Assembly (NCBI GenBank): GCA_024641365.1
Contig: JAHEDF010000141.1
Location: 1 to 8,790 of the forward strand
From: Planctomycetota bacterium
Lineage (GTDB): Bacteria; Planctomycetota; UBA11346
Direction: 5' to 3'
DNA: 8,790 nt
Below are positions 5,526 to 8,790 of this stretch, one piece after another. Below the pieces are notes generated by a model. It made no database searches and was not told the origin of the DNA. It worked only from the letters and a program-made list of their open reading frames with translations. Each line of letters starts with the position of its first letter. Position 1 is the first letter of the stretch. Position numbers and translations under genes: made by a program.

Positions 5526-6131
5526 TTAAGGAATGGTAAATCCGATTTCGGATAAAATGCGCGTAACAGCCAGTAACGGTAAGCCGGTGATCGCACTGTG
5601 ATCGTCAGATTGAATATGGCTAAATAAAGTAACCCCGCGTGCTTCTAATTTATAAGCTCCCGCACAATTAAGCGGTTGATCGGCAGCCACATAGCGAGTC
5701 AGAGCATCAGCGGATAAATTACGCATCGTTAATGTGGTTAAATCTGTGTGTCGAGAACAGTGCGAGCCATAGTTAACGACCAGAGCGGTGATCAGCACAT
5801 GGCTACGTCCACTGAGTGCAGTTAATTGCGCAATAGCTTTTTCTGCCGTGCCAGGCTTACCTAAAATGTGCCACTCATTACCCTCTTGGTAGGCGGCGAC
5901 CTGATCGCTGCCAATGACGACCGTTTCTGGTTGCGTGGAACTGATGCTGAATGCTTTAGCAAATGCAAGGTGCTCAGCCAATGCTTGCGGGGATAATGTG
6001 GGATCCTTCAATGCATCTTCATCACAGGTCGGCGCACAAACGGAAAAGGGAATTCCCAAGCGTTCTAACAATTGTCGACGATAGGGGGACGTGCTACCCA
6101 GGACTAAAGGTGGCGTGCGGGCTTGGGACAT
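5526..6131 (-). CDS. yceF: Maf-family nucleotide pyrophosphatase, YceF type (probable m7GTP pyrophosphatase)
   Basis: Maf proteins hydrolyse non-canonical or modified nucleoside triphosphates to monophosphates. The 201-residue protein has the N-terminal LVLGSTSPYRRQLLERLGIPF motif (9-29) with the Ser-Thr-Ser/Arg substrate loop, and GSDQV (74-78) with the presumed catalytic Asp76. It also has GKPG (91-94), CAGAYKLE (156-163) and GLPLL (183-187). GSDQV and the CAGAYKLEARGVTLF block match the YceF subfamily, which in E. coli prefers 7-methyl-GTP. The YhdE subfamily (dTTP/UTP) typically reads GADTV at the same place. No Shine-Dalgarno precedes the ATG at 6131. It is divergent from folE2 across 121 bp and convergent with dus with no intervening base. 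The rpmF-plsX neighbours usual for yceF in enterics are absent. Confidence 0.9.
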   Translation of the reverse strand: MSQARTPPLVLGSTSPYRRQLLERLGIPFSVCAPTCDEDALKDPTLSPQALAEHLAFAKAFSISSTQPETVVIGSDQVAAYQEGNEWHILGKPGTAEKAIAQLTALSGRSHVLITALVVNYGSHCSRHTDLTTLTMRNLSADALTRYVAADQPLNCAGAYKLEARGVTLFSHIQSDDHSAITGLPLLAVTRILSEIGFTIP

Positions 6132-6252
6132 GGCGGGAAGCTTGAAACGGTAACAGCTAACGCAAGTCGTTGCATGTTATGAGGTAGGTTCGTGCCTCTG
6201 TACTTGTTCAGAGCCTCCCGATTACGAGGCTCCCGCCCAACGAATCACTACC
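6132..6252. promoter_or_regulatory. maf-folE2 divergent promoter region with competing stems in the folE2 leader
   Basis: A perfect 7-bp stem GAGCCTC (6211-6217)/GAGGCTC (6226-6232) with an 8-base loop lies 21 bp before the folE2 ATG. Further GAGG/CCTC blocks at 6181-6184 and 6194-6198 can pair with each other, or GCCTC (6194-6198) can pair with GAGGC (6226-6230). CTCTG/CAGAG (6196-6200/6209-6213) overlaps the main stem. The blocks thus allow mutually exclusive folds. No T-run follows the main stem, so a plain terminator is unlikely. Nothing matches a riboswitch I can name. Confidence 0.35.
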
Positions 6253-7221
6253 ATGGCATCGAAACCCAACAATTCAGATTCGCCCTCTAACGCTGCAAAT
6301 CCGATCATGCCCGATGTGGCATCGGATTCACGCACGCGTTTTGGTGGGACACTTGATAAAGTTGGTATGACCGACATTGAAGTGCCGGTGCGCTTACGCG
6401 ATGATGACGGTAATTTATTTTTATGTCCTGCTAAAGCGGATGCATTTGTAAGCCTTGATGAAGCAAATGCGCGTGGCATTCACATGTCGCGTTTGTTTTT
6501 GTCACTTCAGGATGTGTTGGCTAGCGAAGAATTACATCTCACGCAAATAAATCGTTTATTAAAACAATTTATTGGTTCGCACGCAGGCATTAGCCAATCA
6601 AGTTTTGTGCATATCGCATTTGATCTGCCTGTTCGTCGACAGGCGTTGGTGAGTGATAATGCATCATGGCGCACCTATCCGGTATCCATTTCGGGTGAAT
6701 TTAAAAATGGCGTTTATCGCTATATAGTTGGCGTAACCGTTGCCTATTCGAGCACGTGTCCGTGCTCAGCAGCATTAGCGCGTCAATTAATTCAAGATAA
6801 ATTCCGTAGTGATTTTGCGGATCAGTCTGAAGCGTCGGTAGCAGAAGTGAGCAAATGGTTGGGTAAAGAGACCTCCATTATGGCCACGCCCCATAGCCAA
6901 CGGTCATACGCGAAATTACAAGTCGATGTACGTGACCCGGATCAAGCGCCAACGTTTGTGCAATTAATTGATTTAGTTGAAGATGCCTTGAAGACCCCAG
7001 TACAAGCGGCAGTCAAACGTGAAGACGAGCAAGAATTTGCACGACTCAATGGGGCAAACTTAATGTTCTGTGAAGATGCAGGCCGTAAATTAAAGGCCGC
7101 TCTCAATGCCGATAAGCGCTTACGTGATTACCGCGTTGAGGCGGTTCATGTCGAAAGCCTCCATCCGCACAACGCCGTAAGCGTTGTAGTGAAGGGCATT
7201 CCAGGCGGTTTTGTCGCCTAA
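6253..7221 (+). CDS. folE2: GTP cyclohydrolase FolE2 (type IB)
   Basis: FolE2 converts GTP to 7,8-dihydroneopterin triphosphate, the first step of folate synthesis and of the queuosine precursor route. It is the structurally distinct, Zn-independent alternative to FolE. The 322-residue protein shows the family blocks in order: MPDVASD (19-25), LDKVGMTDIEVPVRL (34-48), GIHMSRLF (75-82) and SSTCPCS (166-172) with metal/active-site Cys169. The later blocks are ATPHSQRS (211-218) with His214, VKREDEQEFARLNG (254-267) with the conserved acidic residues, MFCEDAGRKLKAAL (271-284) and ESLHPHNAV (301-309). Length is slightly above the common ~270-310 because of an N-terminal Ser/Asn-rich lead. Met19 at 6307 could be the true start; neither has a Shine-Dalgarno. 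All catalytic residues appear intact. No folE copy is visible in the window. Confidence 0.96.
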   Translation: MASKPNNSDSPSNAANPIMPDVASDSRTRFGGTLDKVGMTDIEVPVRLRDDDGNLFLCPAKADAFVSLDEANARGIHMSRLFLSLQDVLASEELHLTQINRLLKQFIGSHAGISQSSFVHIAFDLPVRRQALVSDNASWRTYPVSISGEFKNGVYRYIVGVTVAYSSTCPCSAALARQLIQDKFRSDFADQSEASVAEVSKWLGKETSIMATPHSQRSYAKLQVDVRDPDQAPTFVQLIDLVEDALKTPVQAAVKREDEQEFARLNGANLMFCEDAGRKLKAALNADKRLRDYRVEAVHVESLHPHNAVSVVVKGIPGGFVA

Positions 7222-7310
7222 ATAATACTTTTTCTTGTCGTTGATACGTCGCTGTCGTGGCCCACCAGTCCCGACTTGTCGATCAGCTGTGCATGAGCTA
7301 GGCTTACAAC

Positions 7311-7670
7311 ATGACAGACGACATCCTTACCGTAACGTTATCCGATGGACAAAAGATTGAGGCGATGAAGCGTTTTCGAGCGCGTTATGCCGAAGAGCTG
7401 ACGAAATTGGATGTCGAATTAACAGAAATTCTCACCGGTATTGCTGAAGCAGATTTCCTTGCGCAATATTTGGGTGATCAACCCGAAATTACGGAAATGC
7501 GCAAACGTAAAGAAGGCGCTGATAAATTACAAAAGCGTCGAACCTATTTAATCAAAATCATTGCGCGTTTAGATGAATATATCCCACAACAAAAGCCGGT
7601 GGCATCGGTATTGCCAACGGGCAGCGCTGGTGCCGCTGGCCAACAACGGCCCACCATTAAACGCTATTAA
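7311..7670 (+). CDS. Small helical protein of unknown function (119 aa)
   Basis: I do not recognise the family. Residues 13-90 are strongly charged and predicted by eye to be long alpha helices with heptad-like spacing (RFRARYAEELTKLDVELTEI, 22-41; then MRKRKEGADKLQKRR, 63-77). This suggests a helical hairpin or short coiled coil. The last 30 residues are Pro/Gly/Ala-rich and probably disordered, ending in basic PTIKRY. There is no signal peptide, membrane segment or cysteine. It starts 89 bp after folE2 and precedes the acetyltransferase by 64 bp, all on the same strand, so co-transcription is possible. Codon use resembles its neighbours, which supports a real gene. The ATG at 7311 lacks a good Shine-Dalgarno. 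Confidence 0.75.
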   Translation: MTDDILTVTLSDGQKIEAMKRFRARYAEELTKLDVELTEILTGIAEADFLAQYLGDQPEITEMRKRKEGADKLQKRRTYLIKIIARLDEYIPQQKPVASVLPTGSAGAAGQQRPTIKRY

Positions 7671-7734
7671 TCAGGGCGTTTATTAGCTCGCGTTGATTTA
7701 GCGCTAACCACGACTAAAGTCCGCAACCGTGGCT

Positions 7735-8217
7735 ATGCCTGAAACAATCCTGTCTTTTACAACGCGACCAGCGCGATTAAACGATGTGCCGCATATTCAT
7801 AGTTTATTGGCACCGTGGGCAGATCGTAAAATGTTATTGCCACGACCAATGAGCGAATTGTATGAAAATGTGCGTGATTTTATCGTATGCGAAGCTGATA
7901 TTGGTGGCATCTGTGGTTGTGCAGCATTACATATAGACACCGATAAAATTGCGGAATTAAAAGCCGTAGCCGTAGCCGAGTCCGTCCATGGTAGAGGCGT
8001 CGGCCGACTGTTGGTAGAAGCGTGTTGTGCAGAAGCAAAAAAAATTGGCCTAGAACGAGTTTTTTGTTTGACCTATCAAATAGATTTTTTTGAAAAATTA
8101 GGATTTACCAAGGTCGATCGTTCACGCTTACCAGATAAGGTGTGGAGTGAATGTATTCGCTGTCATCGATTCCTAGATTGTGATGAAGTCGCTATGTGGC
8201 GTAAAGTCGGGCCGTAA
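7735..8217 (+). CDS. GNAT-family N-acetyltransferase, ArgA-like short form (probable N-acetylglutamate synthase)
   Basis: A single GNAT domain of 160 residues resembles the C-terminal acetyltransferase half of ArgA and the stand-alone short N-acetylglutamate synthases. Visible marks are the N-terminal TRPARLNDVPHIHSLLAPWA (10-29) and LLPRPMSELYENVRDF (34-49). GCAALHI (61-67) and AELKAVAV (73-80) follow, with the acetyl-CoA loop HGRGVGR (85-91), then LTYQIDFFEKLGF (112-124). The C-terminus has KVWSECIRCHRFLDCDEVAM (135-154), with cysteines spaced C-x2-C-x5-C as in this ArgA-like group. The amino-acid kinase-like regulatory domain of long ArgA is missing, so feedback control by arginine would have to differ. 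The start is ATG 7735; a GTG two codons earlier is equally open, and neither has a Shine-Dalgarno. It lies 3 bp upstream of the methyltransferase gene, probably in one transcript. The true substrate is inferred. Confidence 0.88.
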   Translation: MPETILSFTTRPARLNDVPHIHSLLAPWADRKMLLPRPMSELYENVRDFIVCEADIGGICGCAALHIDTDKIAELKAVAVAESVHGRGVGRLLVEACCAEAKKIGLERVFCLTYQIDFFEKLGFTKVDRSRLPDKVWSECIRCHRFLDCDEVAMWRKVGP

Positions 8218-8220
8218 AAC

Positions 8221-8790
8221 ATGTGGTTATGGCCACGAATTTGGTTACGGCGATTATTATTTGCGACTCCTTTTCGTCGCTTCATTTTTCCACGCCATCA
8301 ATACGCCTATAGTCCTAGACAATTAGCGACATTAATTGATGTTTTAGATGAAGCGGTTCAGCAGCCAGGCGATGTCATAGAAATTGGTTGTTTTGTCGGG
8401 ACAACGACGATTTACCTCAATAAACATCTAGCCGCGATTCAACACAAACGCCGATATTTAGCTCTTGATACGTTTCACGGATTCACAAAAGCAGATGTGA
8501 CTTTTGAACAACAGCAACGCGGTAAAACCGTAGAACAGGTCGAGCGCGATTGTTTATTTGCCATGAACAATAAAAAATGGTTTGACTACACCATGACGTT
8601 AAATGGCTTGCAACAAGTTGAAAGTATTGCTGGAGATATTAATAAGATTTCACTATCATCATATACACAACACCTGTGTTTTGTATTAATTGATGTTGAT
8701 TTATATTTACCGACAAAACATGCATTATCACAGGTGTGGGAATTGTTAGCCCCGGGTGGCATAATTATGATTGATGATTGTGCTGCCGAT
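8221..8790 (+). CDS. TylF/macrocin O-methyltransferase-like SAM-dependent methyltransferase (partial, 3' end missing)
   Basis: The first 190 codons of a class I SAM methyltransferase are present, and the frame is still open at the window end. The SAM-binding motif I is VIEIGCFVGTTT (52-63), motif II is LALDTFHGF (80-88), and the metal and substrate segment is LIDVDLYLPTKHAL (156-169). The GG-strand LLAPGGIIMIDDC (175-187) ends in the acidic pair D185-D186. DVDLY plus the IDD pair and the DTF(H)GF block are the pattern of TylF/MycF-like sugar O-methyltransferases. Those enzymes use Mg2+ and act in antibiotic or surface-glycan pathways. The basic, aromatic N-terminus (residues 1-25) could associate with membrane or nucleotide-sugar substrates, but no clear transmembrane helix is seen. 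ATG 8221 lies 3 bp after the acetyltransferase stop, which suggests an operon. Its substrate cannot be told. Confidence 0.85.
   Translation, partial: MWLWPRIWLRRLLFATPFRRFIFPRHQYAYSPRQLATLIDVLDEAVQQPGDVIEIGCFVGTTTIYLNKHLAAIQHKRRYLALDTFHGFTKADVTFEQQQRGKTVEQVERDCLFAMNNKKWFDYTMTLNGLQQVESIAGDINKISLSSYTQHLCFVLIDVDLYLPTKHALSQVWELLAPGGIIMIDDCAAD

Noticed and set aside
6181..6252. THF or preQ1 riboswitch before folE2
   Set aside because: No conserved core of either class could be recognised. Only generic competing stems are visible.
6222..6479. 85-codon minus-strand ORF opposite folE2
   Set aside because: It is antisense to conserved FolE2 sequence, with Ser/Arg-rich shadow content.
7698..7732. Palindrome TTAGCGCTAA and CCACG/CGTGG stem before the acetyltransferase gene
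   Set aside because: Both are short, without a T-run or repeated motif, and are likely chance pairings at this length.

Overview
The window reads as a chromosomal segment of a gammaproteobacterium. The Mdh, SucA, FolE2, Maf and tRNA-Phe sequences all look gammaproteobacterial. A relative of the Legionellales/Coxiellaceae is possible, but that is only an impression from residue patterns. Base composition is moderately AT-leaning. Most genes have no convincing Shine-Dalgarno sequence. The bulk is housekeeping, with two accessory patches.

Region 1 (1-1438): the N-terminal part of 2-oxoglutarate dehydrogenase E1 (sucA, minus strand, leaving the window at base 1). A divergent, overlapping pair of a VapB-type antitoxin gene and a PIN-like partner gene follows. 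The partner has lost most of the PIN catalytic acids. A repeated TTGTGCGAAC motif lies upstream, including a perfect 13-bp inverted repeat that covers the vapB start codon. A strong bidirectional terminator (1406-1438) closes the pair.

Region 2 (1461-3088): mdh (minus) and a Fur-family metal-responsive regulator (plus), divergently transcribed. sucA and mdh are both TCA-cycle genes.

Region 3 (3085-4002): a mobile-element patch. The fur stop codon lies inside a CTAG that appears to be the target duplication of a small inverted-repeat element. That element is itself interrupted by a second, 299-bp MITE-like element with 20-bp terminal inverted repeats, a perfect 9-bp direct duplication and an 8-bp tandem repeat. 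A small orphan ORF of 72 codons follows.

Region 4 (3970-4559): tRNA-Phe(GAA) on the minus strand with its own terminator, then about 480 bp without a gene that holds structured, faintly tRNA-like debris.

Region 5 (4560-8790): a tRNA-dihydrouridine synthase (plus) whose stop codon directly abuts that of a convergent Maf/YceF nucleotide pyrophosphatase (minus). Then, all on the plus strand: folE2 (GTP cyclohydrolase IB), a small helical protein of unknown function, an ArgA-like N-acetyltransferase and, 3 bp later, the start of a TylF-like SAM methyltransferase cut by the window end.

The strongest leads are the vapB/degenerate-PIN locus with its operator array, and the nested MITE structure at the fur stop codon. 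No complete new multi-gene system is evident.
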